Notes: generated by a model from the sequence alone, not told the origin. DNA of 64,000 nucleotides from JBEBGV01 sp040081265 (GCA_040081265.1 JBEBGV010000009.1:1-64000); one strand, 5' to 3'; positions 31,782-40,842 are shown, counted from the first letter of the stretch. A program made the numbers and translations.

Positions 31782-34709
31782 ATGTCATCGCAGCACCAGC
31801 GCGCCAAGGAGTTGTTTCTCGCCGCGCTTGACCGCCCGGCCGCCGAACGCGCGGCGTTTGTGGCGGAAGCCTGCCAGGACGACACGGCCGTTCGGGCCGA
31901 AGTGGAATCGCTGCTCGCGTTTCACGAAGACACCGACGATGCCGGGCCCGCCGACACCGCGCCGGAAGAGCCGAGGTTCTCGCCTGGCGAGCAGTTCGCC
32001 GGTCGCTACCGGATGATCACGCGGCTCGGCCGGGGCGGCATGGGAGACGTCTGGCGGGCTGACGACCTCGTGCTCGGCACCCCCGTGGCCCTCAAGCTGA
32101 TCGTCTCGGCCGGCCCCGACGGCCGCGAACGGATCCTGAACGAAGTTCGACTGGCCCGCCAGATTACCCATCCGAATGTCTGCCGGGTCTTCGACGTCGG
32201 CGAGGCCGCCGGGTGGGTGTTCTTCTCGATGGAGCTGGTCAACGGCGAGGACCTGGCTGCCCTCCTCCGTCGGGTCGGCAGGCTCCCGTCGGAGAAGGTC
32301 GCCAACATCGCGCGTCAACTCTGCGCCGGCCTCGACGCCGCACACGCACGTGGCGTGCTGCACCGTGATCTCAAGCCCGCCAACGTTCTCATCGACAACG
32401 ACGGCGTCGTCCGCATTTCCGATTTTGGCATCGCCATCCCGCGGACCGACGCCCCATTCCATCTCCACACCGGGACGCCGGGTTATATGGCGCCCGAGCA
32501 ACGCGCGCAGGGGGAGGCGCTCTCGGAACGGACCGACGTCTACTCGCTCGGGCTGGTGCTCTACGAGTTGCTCGTCGGCCACCATGCGCTGAAGGGCCTC
32601 GAGAAGACCGCCCTGCCACCTCTGCCGTCGACGCTCGTGGCCAACGTGGATCCGCGCCTCGAACGCGTGATCATGCAGGCGTTGTCTCAGGATCCGGCCA
32701 GGCGACCGCCGTCGGCCATGGCGGTGGCGGCCGGGTTGCCCGAGCCGGGCACCAGACCAGGGACCGGACCGGTGGTTCAGCTCGCGGGCAAGGACCGGCG
32801 AGCCACATGGTGGCTGGCCGGTTCGGCTGTTGCCGCCGTTGTCGCCGCACTCGCCGTGGCGTCTTCGTTTCTCGTTACGCCCGGTGCTCGCACCCTCAGC
32901 GAACGCGACACGATCGTCCTCGCCGACTTCGAGAACACGACCGGCGACACGGTGTTCGACGGAGCGCTCAAGGTGGCGCTGGCGGTTGCGCTCGAGCAGT
33001 CGCCGTTTCTGCAGGTGTTTCCCGACGATCGTGCCCGCGAGACGCTTCGCCTGATGGAGCGCTCGCCGGACGAGCGGGTGACCAGATCGATCGCGCGCGA
33101 GATCGCGCGGCGCGAGCGCCTGAAGGCGCTGCTCGCCGGATCGATCGTCAGCCTCGGTCGCAACTACGTCATCGGGCTCGAGGCGGTCAACGCCGAAACC
33201 GGCGATGTCATGGCGCGCGAGCAGGCTGAGGCGGCGAGCAAGGAGGAAGTGCTGACGGCGCTGGGCGTAGCGACCTCGCGTCTGCGCGAGCGGCTCGGCG
33301 AATCGCTCGCGTCGGTTCAGAAATTCGACGTGGCCCTGCCGCGCGCCACCACGCCGTCTCTCGACGCGCTGCACGCCTATTCGCTGGCCCTCGACGAGGG
33401 ACGGGAGGTGCCGCGACTCGAAGCCGTTCCGCACCTGAAGCGTGCGATCGAGCTCGACCCGACCTTTGCCATGGCGCACGCCCAGCTGTCTGGTGTCTAC
33501 GCCAACACCGGTCAGTCGTCGCTTGCGCCCGAGTATTCCCGACGCGCGTTCGAGCTGCGCGACCGGGTGAGTGAACGTGAGCGCTTCTATATTTCGTGGC
33601 GCTATTACCGTGATGCCGCTCAGGACTGGGAGAAGGCGCTCGATCTGGCCAGGTCGTGGACCGCGACCTATCCTCGCGAAGCCTTCGCCTTCAACGCGCT
33701 CGGCGCGGCATTCATCCGGCTGGGCCAGTTTGAGCAGTCGGTGGCGCCATTTCTCGAGGCCATTCGCCTCGACCCCCGCTTCACCCCCGCCTACTCGAAC
33801 CTGTCTGCCACCTATCTGGCGCTCAATCGCTACGACGATGCGCGGGGCATTCTGAGGCAGGCGGCCGACCGTGGTCTGGAGTTCATTGGCGCCCGTCGTC
33901 TGTCGTACCTGATTGCCTTCGTCCAGGGTGACGAGGAGATCATGACTCGCGAGCTCGAGTCGTCGGTTGGGGTGAGCGAGACCAACGCCGCGTTTGGGTG
34001 GCAAGCCCATGCGTCGGCGTTTGGCGGACGTGCCAGGGTCGCGCACGAGCAGTTCGCCCGCGGCATTCAACGGTCCCTGCAGGGGAACTTCACCGAGGTC
34101 GCGTCGCAGCTGACGGTCGAAGACGCCGAGAATCACGCGATCATCGGGCAGTGTGCCGATGTTCGCGCCGAAGTGCCCGGCGCGCTGCAAGGCAGTCGCG
34201 ACAACGGCACGCTCGAGCGTGCCAGCCGCGCGCTCGCCCTCTGCGGCGACGCGGCAGAAGTGGCACGCGTGACCTCCGAACTCACCAGACGCTTCTCGGA
34301 GGCCACCCTGACCACGCGGGCTGCCGTGCCGATCGCCAACGCCGGCCTTGCCCTCACGCTGGGACAGCCCGCCCGCACGCTGCAACTGCTCGAGCCGGTC
34401 AAGGTCTACAACCGTGCGCCGTCGACCGAGTTCTGGCCCGCCTACCTGTGCGGACTGGCGTACCTGCAGATGAAGGATGGTCGTGCCGCCAGCACCGAGT
34501 TCCAGAGCATCATCGACCGGCGCGGCGAAGTGCCGGCATCGGCGTTGTTCCCTCTGGCACACCTCGGGAAGGCGCGTGCGTCCGTGCTCCTTGGAGACGA
34601 GACGACCGCGCGCTCGATGTACGAGAAGTTCTTCGAGCTCTGGAAGCACGCCGACTCGGACATCGGCCTGCTCCAGGAGGCCCGTGTGGAGTTTTCGCGT
34701 CTCAAGTAG
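31782..34709 (+). CDS. Transmembrane Ser/Thr protein kinase with TPR-like sensor region (paralogue)
   Basis: A 975-residue kinase strongly similar along its whole length to the gene just upstream; the TPR-side block LKVALAVALEQSPFL is identical in both. It has about 70 extra N-terminal residues of the kind found in sigma-factor-linked kinases (AACQDDTAVRAEVESLL-like helices with EAC and ESLL motifs). The kinase has GRGGMGDVW, HRDLKPANVL, DFGIAIPR and GTPGYMAPEQ, followed by one membrane helix near residue 345 and TPR-like arrays. I chose ATG 31782 over an upstream TTG because it gives the typical helical N-terminus. It arose by tandem duplication and is likely co-transcribed with the ECF factor behind it. 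Confidence 0.93.
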   Translation: MSSQHQRAKELFLAALDRPAAERAAFVAEACQDDTAVRAEVESLLAFHEDTDDAGPADTAPEEPRFSPGEQFAGRYRMITRLGRGGMGDVWRADDLVLGTPVALKLIVSAGPDGRERILNEVRLARQITHPNVCRVFDVGEAAGWVFFSMELVNGEDLAALLRRVGRLPSEKVANIARQLCAGLDAAHARGVLHRDLKPANVLIDNDGVVRISDFGIAIPRTDAPFHLHTGTPGYMAPEQRAQGEALSERTDVYSLGLVLYELLVGHHALKGLEKTALPPLPSTLVANVDPRLERVIMQALSQDPARRPPSAMAVAAGLPEPGTRPGTGPVVQLAGKDRRATWWLAGSAVAAVVAALAVASSFLVTPGARTLSERDTIVLADFENTTGDTVFDGALKVALAVALEQSPFLQVFPDDRARETLRLMERSPDERVTRSIAREIARRERLKALLAGSIVSLGRNYVIGLEAVNAETGDVMAREQAEAASKEEVLTALGVATSRLRERLGESLASVQKFDVALPRATTPSLDALHAYSLALDEGREVPRLEAVPHLKRAIELDPTFAMAHAQLSGVYANTGQSSLAPEYSRRAFELRDRVSERERFYISWRYYRDAAQDWEKALDLARSWTATYPREAFAFNALGAAFIRLGQFEQSVAPFLEAIRLDPRFTPAYSNLSATYLALNRYDDARGILRQAADRGLEFIGARRLSYLIAFVQGDEEIMTRELESSVGVSETNAAFGWQAHASAFGGRARVAHEQFARGIQRSLQGNFTEVASQLTVEDAENHAIIGQCADVRAEVPGALQGSRDNGTLERASRALALCGDAAEVARVTSELTRRFSEATLTTRAAVPIANAGLALTLGQPARTLQLLEPVKVYNRAPSTEFWPAYLCGLAYLQMKDGRAASTEFQSIIDRRGEVPASALFPLAHLGKARASVLLGDETTARSMYEKFFELWKHADSDIGLLQEARVEFSRLK

Positions 34710-34718
34710 GATCGACAC

Positions 34719-35249
34719 GTGGCCGACGCCGACGAACTGTTTCCGTTGATCTATCGCGAACTGCGGAAGGTCGCTGGACGCTACCTGGCGAAGGAGCGGC
34801 ACAACCACACGCTGCAGCCAACGGCGCTGGTTCACGAGGCCTGGATGCGGCTGCAGAATGACCGCGTGGCAGAGTGGCAGGGCCGGACCCACGGGCTGGC
34901 GCTCGGCGCACAGGCGATGCGCCGGCTGCTCGTCGATCACGGTCGGCACCAGAAACGCGACAAGCGTGGCGGCGGCTTCAAGCCGCTGTCCCTCGACGAG
35001 CTGATGAAGGCCGGGGCAACGGCGGCGGTGCCGGTCGAAGATCTGCTGACGCTCGAGGCCGCGCTCACACGTCTTGAGGGCGAAGATCCGCGCGCCGCGC
35101 AGGTGGTCATTCTCCGGTTCTTCTCGGGCATGACCAGTCCCGAGGTGGCCGAGCACCTGAAGGTGTCTGTGCGCACGGTGGAGGCCGACTGGACCCACGC
35201 GCGTGCGTGGCTCATGCGGGAGCTGTCTGGGCAGTCGCAAGACACGTAA
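34719..35249 (+). CDS. ECF-type RNA polymerase sigma factor (PF07638 class)
   Basis: A 176-residue sigma factor. Region 2 covers the first 65 residues (LIYRELRKVAGRYL, TALVHEAWMRL). A basic linker (HQKRDKRGGG) and region 4 follow, with VVILRFFSGMTSPEVAEHLKVSVRTVEADW as the helix-turn-helix; the segment is within residues 125-160. The start is GTG 34719, 9 bases after the second kinase stop. No anti-sigma gene follows. In this class the neighbouring membrane Ser/Thr kinases often replace the anti-sigma and switch the factor by phosphorylation; that is family knowledge applied here. Target promoters are unknown. Confidence 0.9.
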   Translation: MADADELFPLIYRELRKVAGRYLAKERHNHTLQPTALVHEAWMRLQNDRVAEWQGRTHGLALGAQAMRRLLVDHGRHQKRDKRGGGFKPLSLDELMKAGATAAVPVEDLLTLEAALTRLEGEDPRAAQVVILRFFSGMTSPEVAEHLKVSVRTVEADWTHARAWLMRELSGQSQDT

Positions 35250-35287
35250 CTGACCCTCACGTCCTGTCGCGCCAGGGCCAAGCCGCA

Positions 35288-35293
35288 TATAAT
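35288..35293 (+). promoter_or_regulatory. Consensus -10 hexamer before the STAS gene
   Basis: A perfect TATAAT 47 bases before ATG 35341. The -35 region, about 17 bases upstream, is poor. It suggests that the STAS-phosphatase pair has its own housekeeping promoter, separate from the kinase-sigma genes. Confidence 0.4.
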
Positions 35294-35340
35294 TCCCGCT
35301 CGGCTACACGACACACCCCTTCGTATGAGGCACCCCCACA

Positions 35341-35679
35341 ATGACTATTGAGCAGCGTTCGGTTGACTCGGTTGTCGTCCTCGATTTGAGCGGACGGCTC
35401 GTCCTCGGCGACGGCAGCGGTCTCCTGAAAGACAAGATCAACAGCGTGATGTTCGAGGGGAACAAGCGGCTGCTGCTGAACCTTGCGGGAGTGACCTACA
35501 TGGACAGCGCCGGGCTCGGCGAACTGATCGCCGCCAACACCACCGTCACCCGCCAGGGTGGTGTCGTCAAGGTCGCCAACCTGACCAAGCGCGTGTCCGA
35601 TCTGCTGGTCATCACCAAGGTCATCAACGTGTTCGACGTTCATGAGTCAGAGGCCGAGGCGCTGAAGGCCTTCGCCTAG
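35341..35679 (+). CDS. STAS-domain anti-sigma factor antagonist
   Basis: A 112-residue single-domain protein of the SpoIIAA/RsbV family. VVVLDLSGRLVLGDG is the N-terminal strand pair, and VTYMDSAGLGELI carries the phosphorylatable Ser56. Unphosphorylated STAS proteins bind a cognate kinase-type anti-sigma factor and free its sigma factor. The gene is followed 28 bases later by an FHA-GAF-PP2C phosphatase that could dephosphorylate Ser56 (RsbU-like). No RsbW-type kinase gene is present nearby, so the third partner is missing from the window. Confidence 0.93.
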   Translation: MTIEQRSVDSVVVLDLSGRLVLGDGSGLLKDKINSVMFEGNKRLLLNLAGVTYMDSAGLGELIAANTTVTRQGGVVKVANLTKRVSDLLVITKVINVFDVHESEAEALKAFA

Positions 35680-35707
35680 TCCGCACGGCCCGTAGCGTCC
35701 AGCCCAG

Positions 35708-37369
35708 ATGGCGACCGAATCGGCAACCTCTCTCGTTCCGCGTCTGCAGGTGGAAGAACCCGCGGGCGGTCGCGTGGTGATCCTCGATCGACGACCGTTC
35801 ACGATCGGCCGCCGTTCGGCCAACGATCTCGTGCTGATGGACCCCGACGTCTCGCGCGATCACGTCGAGATCGTGGATCACGAGGGCCGGCTGCTCCTGA
35901 AAGACCGGGGTTCCCGTTTTGGCACCTTCGTCAACGGGTTCCAGGTCTCCGAGCATCAGCTTGAACCCAACGATCGCATCACGTTTGGTCGAGGGGGTCG
36001 CACCGAGATTGTCTTTCTGTCCGGGGAAGGCGCGTCGGCAACGCTCGGCGGTGCGGGCTTTGGCAGCGATCTCAGGCAGATCGCCCTGCTGCTCGAGGCT
36101 CTGCGAGGAATGGGCAGCGGGCGCGTCCTCGACGAGGTCCTGGCCCTGGTGCTCGATTCGGCCATCGAGGTCAGCGGCGCCGAGCGTGGGTTCATCATGC
36201 TTGCCAACCCCGAGGGCGTCCTCGAGATGAAGCTCGCTCGTGCGCAGGGGAAGTTCACCCTGCCTCAGACCGGGTTCGCCATCAGCCGCAAGATTCCCGA
36301 CGAAGTGTTCCAGACCGGGCGCGTCAGGGAAGTGCGCGATCTCCGCGACCTGCCAGTCCGCGCAGATGGAACCGCGGCTGACGATCACGGCCAGACGATC
36401 GCGCTCGGCATCCGCCACATCTTGTGTACTCCCCTCCGACTGGTGCGCATCGTCGAACGACAGGACAAGCCGGCCGACGAGCGAAACATCGGCGTGCTGT
36501 ATCTCGACAGTCGCGAGCGTGGGAAGTTCCTGTCGGGGATGGCTCGTGCCGCGCTCGAGGCCATGGCGTCTGAGGCCGCGTCGGCGATCGAGAACGCACG
36601 CCTCTATCGCGAGACACAGGAAAAGGTGCGAATCGAGCAGGAGCTGCGCACCGCCGCCCAGATCCAGCAGGCGCTGTTGCCGCCTCCGCACAAGCTCGGT
36701 GCGTTCTTCGAGGCCGTGGGCTCGTCGGTGCCCTGCCGCGCAGTCGGCGGGGACTTCTTCGAGTACTTCGCCCCGCCAGACGGAGGGTTTGCCTTTGCGC
36801 TTGGCGACGTCGCTGGCAAGGGCCCGCCGGCGGCCCTGCTCGCTGCGGTCCTGCAGGGCATCCTGACTGGTCAGGCCTACAGCGCCGTCGAACCGTTCGA
36901 GGTGATGACGCGGATCAACAACGCGCTGCTTGCGCGGGGCGTCGAGTCGCGTTTCGCGACGGCCTTCTACGGGCACCTCTCTCCCGAGGGCGTACTCACC
37001 TATTGCAACGCCGGGCATAACCCTCCCCTGGTCTTCGGCGCCGACGGCGTGCGGCGACTCGAGGTCGGCGGGATGATCGTGGGCCTCATCCCCTTTGCCA
37101 CCTACGAGCAGGACAAAGTGCAGCTGTCACCCGGCGATGTCGTGGTGGTGTTCAGCGACGGCGTGTCGGAAGCCACCAACGCCGCCGGTGAGGAGTTCGA
37201 GGAGTTCCGCATTCGCGAGGTCGTGGAACCGCTTCGGACCGACTCCATTCAGGACGTGCAGGCGGCGCTTCTGCGCAGCGTTCGGAATTTTTCTCAGGGG
37301 TTGATCCAGAGCGACGACATCACGGTGCTGGTCGTCGGCTATCGGCCGCAGTCACCGGCGAGCAGCTAG
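35708..37369 (+). CDS. FHA-GAF-PP2C (SpoIIE-type) protein phosphatase
   Basis: A 553-residue regulator with three parts. The FHA domain (about 20-105) has GRRSAND (34-40), SRDH (49-52) and NG at 76-77, for binding phosphothreonine. A GAF-like domain (about 120-300) follows. The SpoIIE/PP2C phosphatase (about 335-545) has GGDFFEYF and GDVAGKGPPAALLAAV with metal-binding Asp residues, then FSDGVSEA. It is soluble. Family members dephosphorylate STAS proteins, and the adjacent STAS gene is the obvious substrate. The FHA domain could dock onto the autophosphorylated kinases encoded just upstream, linking the two halves of this signalling block. That link is inference. Confidence 0.93.
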   Translation: MATESATSLVPRLQVEEPAGGRVVILDRRPFTIGRRSANDLVLMDPDVSRDHVEIVDHEGRLLLKDRGSRFGTFVNGFQVSEHQLEPNDRITFGRGGRTEIVFLSGEGASATLGGAGFGSDLRQIALLLEALRGMGSGRVLDEVLALVLDSAIEVSGAERGFIMLANPEGVLEMKLARAQGKFTLPQTGFAISRKIPDEVFQTGRVREVRDLRDLPVRADGTAADDHGQTIALGIRHILCTPLRLVRIVERQDKPADERNIGVLYLDSRERGKFLSGMARAALEAMASEAASAIENARLYRETQEKVRIEQELRTAAQIQQALLPPPHKLGAFFEAVGSSVPCRAVGGDFFEYFAPPDGGFAFALGDVAGKGPPAALLAAVLQGILTGQAYSAVEPFEVMTRINNALLARGVESRFATAFYGHLSPEGVLTYCNAGHNPPLVFGADGVRRLEVGGMIVGLIPFATYEQDKVQLSPGDVVVVFSDGVSEATNAAGEEFEEFRIREVVEPLRTDSIQDVQAALLRSVRNFSQGLIQSDDITVLVVGYRPQSPASS

Positions 37370-37405
37370 CACCAGGCACGATCGGGCCGGCAGGTACGCC
37401 AGAGC

Positions 37406-38416
37406 ATGAGTACGACTGCAGTCATCCCGCCGACCCTCGACGCCATCAGGACCAATCGCGCCCGCCTCGGCAATCTCATCATCACCACTCCCGTTCGCCA
37501 GCTCGTCGACGATGCGCTGGGCCGGGCGGTGGGTGCGTCCACCGCAGTGTGGCTCAAGGAAGAACTCTTTCAGCGCACTGGCAGTTTCAAGCCGCGAGGT
37601 GCTCTGACGGTGATGCTCGACCTTGATGCGGCTGCCCTGGCGCGTGGGGTGACCGGAGTGTCCGCCGGCAACCACGCGATTTCGCTCGCCTACTGCGCCC
37701 GCCGTCTGGGCACGACGGCGAAGGTCGTCATGCCGCGGACGGCCAACGCCTATCGGGTGCAGGTGTGCCGGGAAATGGGGGCTGATGTGGAACTGGTCGA
37801 GAACGTCCACGATGCGTTCGCACGCGTCAGGGAGATCGAGGCGAGCGAGGGCCGGACGTTCGTCCATCCGTACGAGGGCCCGAAGACCGCGCTCGGCACG
37901 GCGTCGGTCGGTCTGGAGTTTGTCGATCAGACGCGGTCAGAAGGTGTCGAGCTCGAGGCGGTGATCGTCGCCAGCGGCGGCGGCGGCTTGTCGGCGGGCG
38001 TGGCGTGTGCGGTCAAGCAGATGAGCCCGACGACCAGGGTCTATGTCGTCGAACCGGAAGGCGCCGACTCGATGGCCAGAAGCTTCAAGGCTGGATCGCC
38101 CCAGGCGATAGATGCCGTTCGCACCATCGCCGACTCGCTCGGTGCACCGCGATGCGAGCCCTACACCTTCGCGCTCAATCACCGGTACGTCGACGAGGTT
38201 GTTCTCGTGTCAGACGACCAGATCCGTGCAGGGATGCGCCTGCTCTTTCGCTCCGCCAAGCTCGCGGTCGAGCCAGCAGGTGCGGCGGCGCTGGCGGGGC
38301 TGATGTATCCACTCAGAGCGGTGCTCGACGGGCGTCGGGTCGGCGTCCTGATCTGTGGCGCCAACATCGACGCGGAGGGCTTCGCGCAACATCTGCTCGG
38401 CCCCGCAGCGGGGTGA
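37406..38416 (+). CDS. PLP-dependent threonine/serine dehydratase family lyase
   Basis: A 336-residue fold-type II PLP enzyme. The cofactor Lys62 is in RTGSFKPRGA, SAGNHAISLAY is the phosphate/substrate loop, SGGGGLSAGVA is the glycine-rich PLP-phosphate loop, and AVEPAGAAALAG and LICGANID are near the C-terminus. The length matches catabolic threonine dehydratases or serine racemase-like enzymes; there is no C-terminal ACT regulatory domain as in biosynthetic IlvA. The start is ATG 37406. The neighbours do not fix the substrate (L-Thr, L-Ser or a hydroxy-aspartate). Confidence 0.88.
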   Translation: MSTTAVIPPTLDAIRTNRARLGNLIITTPVRQLVDDALGRAVGASTAVWLKEELFQRTGSFKPRGALTVMLDLDAAALARGVTGVSAGNHAISLAYCARRLGTTAKVVMPRTANAYRVQVCREMGADVELVENVHDAFARVREIEASEGRTFVHPYEGPKTALGTASVGLEFVDQTRSEGVELEAVIVASGGGGLSAGVACAVKQMSPTTRVYVVEPEGADSMARSFKAGSPQAIDAVRTIADSLGAPRCEPYTFALNHRYVDEVVLVSDDQIRAGMRLLFRSAKLAVEPAGAAALAGLMYPLRAVLDGRRVGVLICGANIDAEGFAQHLLGPAAG

Positions 38417-38419
38417 ACC

Positions 38420-38593
38420 TCAGGCGGCGTCTTTCTGACGCGTCCTGACAATGCCGGCCATCACACCGAAGCCGACGATAACCAGAGCGCCGGCCACGAT
38501 CCAGGCCTGCCCGACGCCTGCACGCGAAGCGGCGTATGCCAGACCGGCCACGACCAGCAGTGTGCCGATGAGGTAGACAGCAAAGTTCGTCAC
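38420..38593 (-). CDS. Small two-helix membrane protein, 57 residues
   Basis: GTG at 38593 opens a 57-codon frame ending TGA at 38422-38420. GGAGGA at 38598-38603 stands 4 bases before the start, a very good ribosome site. The protein has two hydrophobic helices: residues 5-22 (AVYLIGTLLVVAGLAYAA) and about 31-49 (WIVAGALVIVGFGVMAGIV), and a short basic tail RTRQKDAA. I see no known family. The gene converges with the PLP lyase with only 3 bases between stops, and lies 106 bases downstream of the LytM lipoprotein gene, possibly at the end of that transcript. Confidence 0.72.
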   Translation of the reverse strand: MTNFAVYLIGTLLVVAGLAYAASRAGVGQAWIVAGALVIVGFGVMAGIVRTRQKDAA

Positions 38594-38699
38594 AGTGTCC
38601 TCCGCACGACCGGTTGCAAGAGGGTCGCCAGCCGAAGGTGCGGTTCCGGCACGTCGGAGAACGTGGCGACAACCGGAGGCAGGTAAAACCGAAGCGGAA
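38594..38699. other. Short intergenic stretch
   Basis: 106 bases between the end of the LytM lipoprotein gene and the small membrane protein. Apart from the Shine-Dalgarno site at 38598-38603, I see no hairpin, promoter or gene here. Confidence 0.4.
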
Positions 38700-39725
38700 C
38701 TACGGGTTCAAGGCCGGTGCCTCACCGGGCCTCCACAGCCAGATGCTCGAGCTGCCAGCTGGATGCTGTGCCCACGGATCCTGTCCAACGCCTTCCCATC
38801 CGTAGGGATCCACCAGCGTCTGGCCACCGCTGTTTGTCTGCGTGAATCGCACGACTTGCAGGTGCAGATGAGGCTCGGTGCTGCACCCGGTGGTTCCCGA
38901 GAGACCAATCACCTGGCCACGCGAGACGGTCTGCCCGGCGGTCACATCGAGCCGCGCCAGGTGGATGTAGACCGACCTGAATCGCTCGCCGTTGACGGCT
39001 GGATGGTCGATGCCGATGACCTGCTGGTCGCTGACCATCCGGCCCAGGACCGGGCAGAAGAAGGGCGAATCGACTCCGGCAAACGCCACGGTGCCTTCGG
39101 CCACGGCGAGCACGGGCGATCTGGCCGGGAGCAGCCAGTCGTAGCCCTGATGCGCGTCGATTCGTCCGGTCGCGCGGTCGCCGCAAAACGTCAGCTGAAA
39201 GCCATTGTTGGGTGGGTTGTCGAGCGGCAGGTCGTGATCGAAGTAGTTGGTCAGCCGGAACTCGCCTTGAAACGGGCGCGAGAAGAGCGAGAGCACGCGG
39301 TTCCCGGTGTCGGGCGCGGCTCCGCATCGCACTGAACGCCCGCCCGTTCTCCGCAACCGGAAGTCGACGGTTGTCGGCGAGCCGCCAGCGACTTCCTGAA
39401 CCTGCCGCTCGTACCCTGGCGCCGTCGCAGTCAGCGTGATGGTGGTGCCGCTTGCGGCGAATGAGTAGCTGCCCTCGAAAGCGGTGATCGCCTGGGTGGT
39501 CGAGGAACCCGACGTCAGCAACACACTGACGTTTGCCAGGAGGTTCAGGTTGCCGGCGTCCCGTACGGTGCCGGTGACGGTGAAGGACGGCCCCGTCGGC
39601 TGGGAGGGCGCGACCGGGACAGGCATCGGCGATGGCGACACGGGCGTGCTCGCACACCCCACGACCATGAGCAGGATGAAGAGCAGCGGTACCCTACTGC
39701 GGGATACCCGGAGGATATGGTCCAT
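38700..39725 (-). CDS. M23/LytM-domain lipoprotein
   Basis: A 341-residue protein. ATG 39725 yields a lipoprotein signal with lipobox MVVGC (Cys about residue 24); longer frames upstream overlap the neighbour and lack a signal. A carboxypeptidase-regulatory-like domain (about 43-125) is followed by a LytM domain with HQGYDW (first zinc His and Asp) and PHLHLQ (HxH). The zinc site therefore looks complete, which suggests a peptidoglycan endopeptidase. The domain is close to those of cell-wall remodelling lipoproteins. The start overlaps the 3' end of the AlgJ-like gene by 32 bases, so the two are co-expressed. Confidence 0.85.
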   Translation of the reverse strand: MDHILRVSRSRVPLLFILLMVVGCASTPVSPSPMPVPVAPSQPTGPSFTVTGTVRDAGNLNLLANVSVLLTSGSSTTQAITAFEGSYSFAASGTTITLTATAPGYERQVQEVAGGSPTTVDFRLRRTGGRSVRCGAAPDTGNRVLSLFSRPFQGEFRLTNYFDHDLPLDNPPNNGFQLTFCGDRATGRIDAHQGYDWLLPARSPVLAVAEGTVAFAGVDSPFFCPVLGRMVSDQQVIGIDHPAVNGERFRSVYIHLARLDVTAGQTVSRGQVIGLSGTTGCSTEPHLHLQVVRFTQTNSGGQTLVDPYGWEGVGQDPWAQHPAGSSSIWLWRPGEAPALNP

Positions 39726-40842
39726 ATGTGAAGAAATGCCGCGCGACAAACTCCTGAATGACCACGTCGGGCCGCTGGCGCTCAATCTCGTCGTAGTCCA
39801 GTTCGTCCTGCCAGTAGTACTCCACATGGCTGAAGTGCTCGGACAGGTACGGAATCAGCCGCGCACCGAACGAGTCGCGGAACACGATGGCCCTGGGTAA
39901 CCTGCGATCGCGGTGCTCGACAATCAGGATCGGATCTTCGCCGTACGGGTCAGGGCGCGGCGGCGCAACGATACGATACCCCGCGCGGCGTCTGAGCACG
40001 AGCCCGGGCATCTCACGCTTTCCTTCGTCACGCAGCCCAAGCATCGAGGTCTTGTCCCCGGAGGTCACCGAGGGATCGACGTCGAAATCTTCGCGCTGGA
40101 GCGGCACGATCGACGGGAACCATCGCTGCAGCTGGCGCGCGATCGCCTGATAGGCCACGAGTGCACCGCGGTCGTTCCAGTGCGTGTCGTACCGGTGATA
40201 GAGCAGTTCCCGCGACTTGGCCGCAATCAGCGGACCACGGAGATCAAGCAGGGGGAAGTCCGGTGCCGTCAGGGCCATGTGGGTGATGAGCTGATCGGCC
40301 CGATAGTCGGTGCGCAGCCGGCGCAGGCTGGTCGGCATGTACTCCGGGTAGATCATCTGCTTGTCGGGGGCGATGACGAAGAGGTAACGAATCCCGCGCT
40401 TCTCCAGAAACGCGCGACGTTTCATCAACGTCTCGCTCCAGTCCGACAGTTCTGCTGATGAGAATGGCTCCTGCTGAGTCCAGTCTTCGAGGCCACCGTT
40501 GTCGGCGAAAAACAGCCAGTTGTTCTTCCCGGCAATGGTTGTGTCAAATGCGGACGTTCCCGCCAGGCGCCAGAGAAGGGCAGAGCGCGCATCGATGAGC
40601 GGCGCACGCATCGCGAAGTGGTCGTCGAAGTAACGGGTGAAGGCTCCGGGCCAGGCGAGCAGATCTCTGCGGGCCCAGGACCAAGTCGGCCATCTCGCCA
40701 GCTCTCTCATCTCCGACTCCGAGACCGCGCCACGCCCGAAGCCGAGGGCGAGACCGAGGCCTGGAATCGTGATGATCACGATGAACACCGTGACGATGGC
40801 GGTGGCACCAGGGATTGGTCGCTGGCGTGCCGGTGCTGACAT
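39694..40842 (-). CDS. AlgJ/AlgX-like SGNH O-acetyltransferase-associated protein
   Basis: A 382-residue protein starting at ATG 40842, which shares a base with the stop of the MBOAT gene (TGATG). An N-terminal membrane anchor (about 14-34) is followed by an extracytoplasmic SGNH-like domain. NNWLFFAD is typical of the family entry, YDTHWNDRGA holds the Asp-His pair of the triad, and VFRDSFG gives the Ser. These proteins work with MBOAT acyltransferases to O-acetylate alginate, cellulose or other exported glycans. The target polymer is not encoded nearby. Confidence 0.87.
   Translation of the reverse strand: MSAPARQRPIPGATAIVTVFIVIITIPGLGLALGFGRGAVSESEMRELARWPTWSWARRDLLAWPGAFTRYFDDHFAMRAPLIDARSALLWRLAGTSAFDTTIAGKNNWLFFADNGGLEDWTQQEPFSSAELSDWSETLMKRRAFLEKRGIRYLFVIAPDKQMIYPEYMPTSLRRLRTDYRADQLITHMALTAPDFPLLDLRGPLIAAKSRELLYHRYDTHWNDRGALVAYQAIARQLQRWFPSIVPLQREDFDVDPSVTSGDKTSMLGLRDEGKREMPGLVLRRRAGYRIVAPPRPDPYGEDPILIVEHRDRRLPRAIVFRDSFGARLIPYLSEHFSHVEYYWQDELDYDEIERQRPDVVIQEFVARHFFTYGPYPPGIPQ

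Noticed and set aside
31785..35288. A 1167-codon open frame on the minus strand
   Set aside because: It is the antisense shadow of the two kinases and the sigma factor, whose motifs are clear on the plus strand; high GC keeps the antisense frame free of stops.
35624..37018. A 464-codon open frame on the minus strand
   Set aside because: Antisense to the FHA-GAF-PP2C phosphatase; no domain features.
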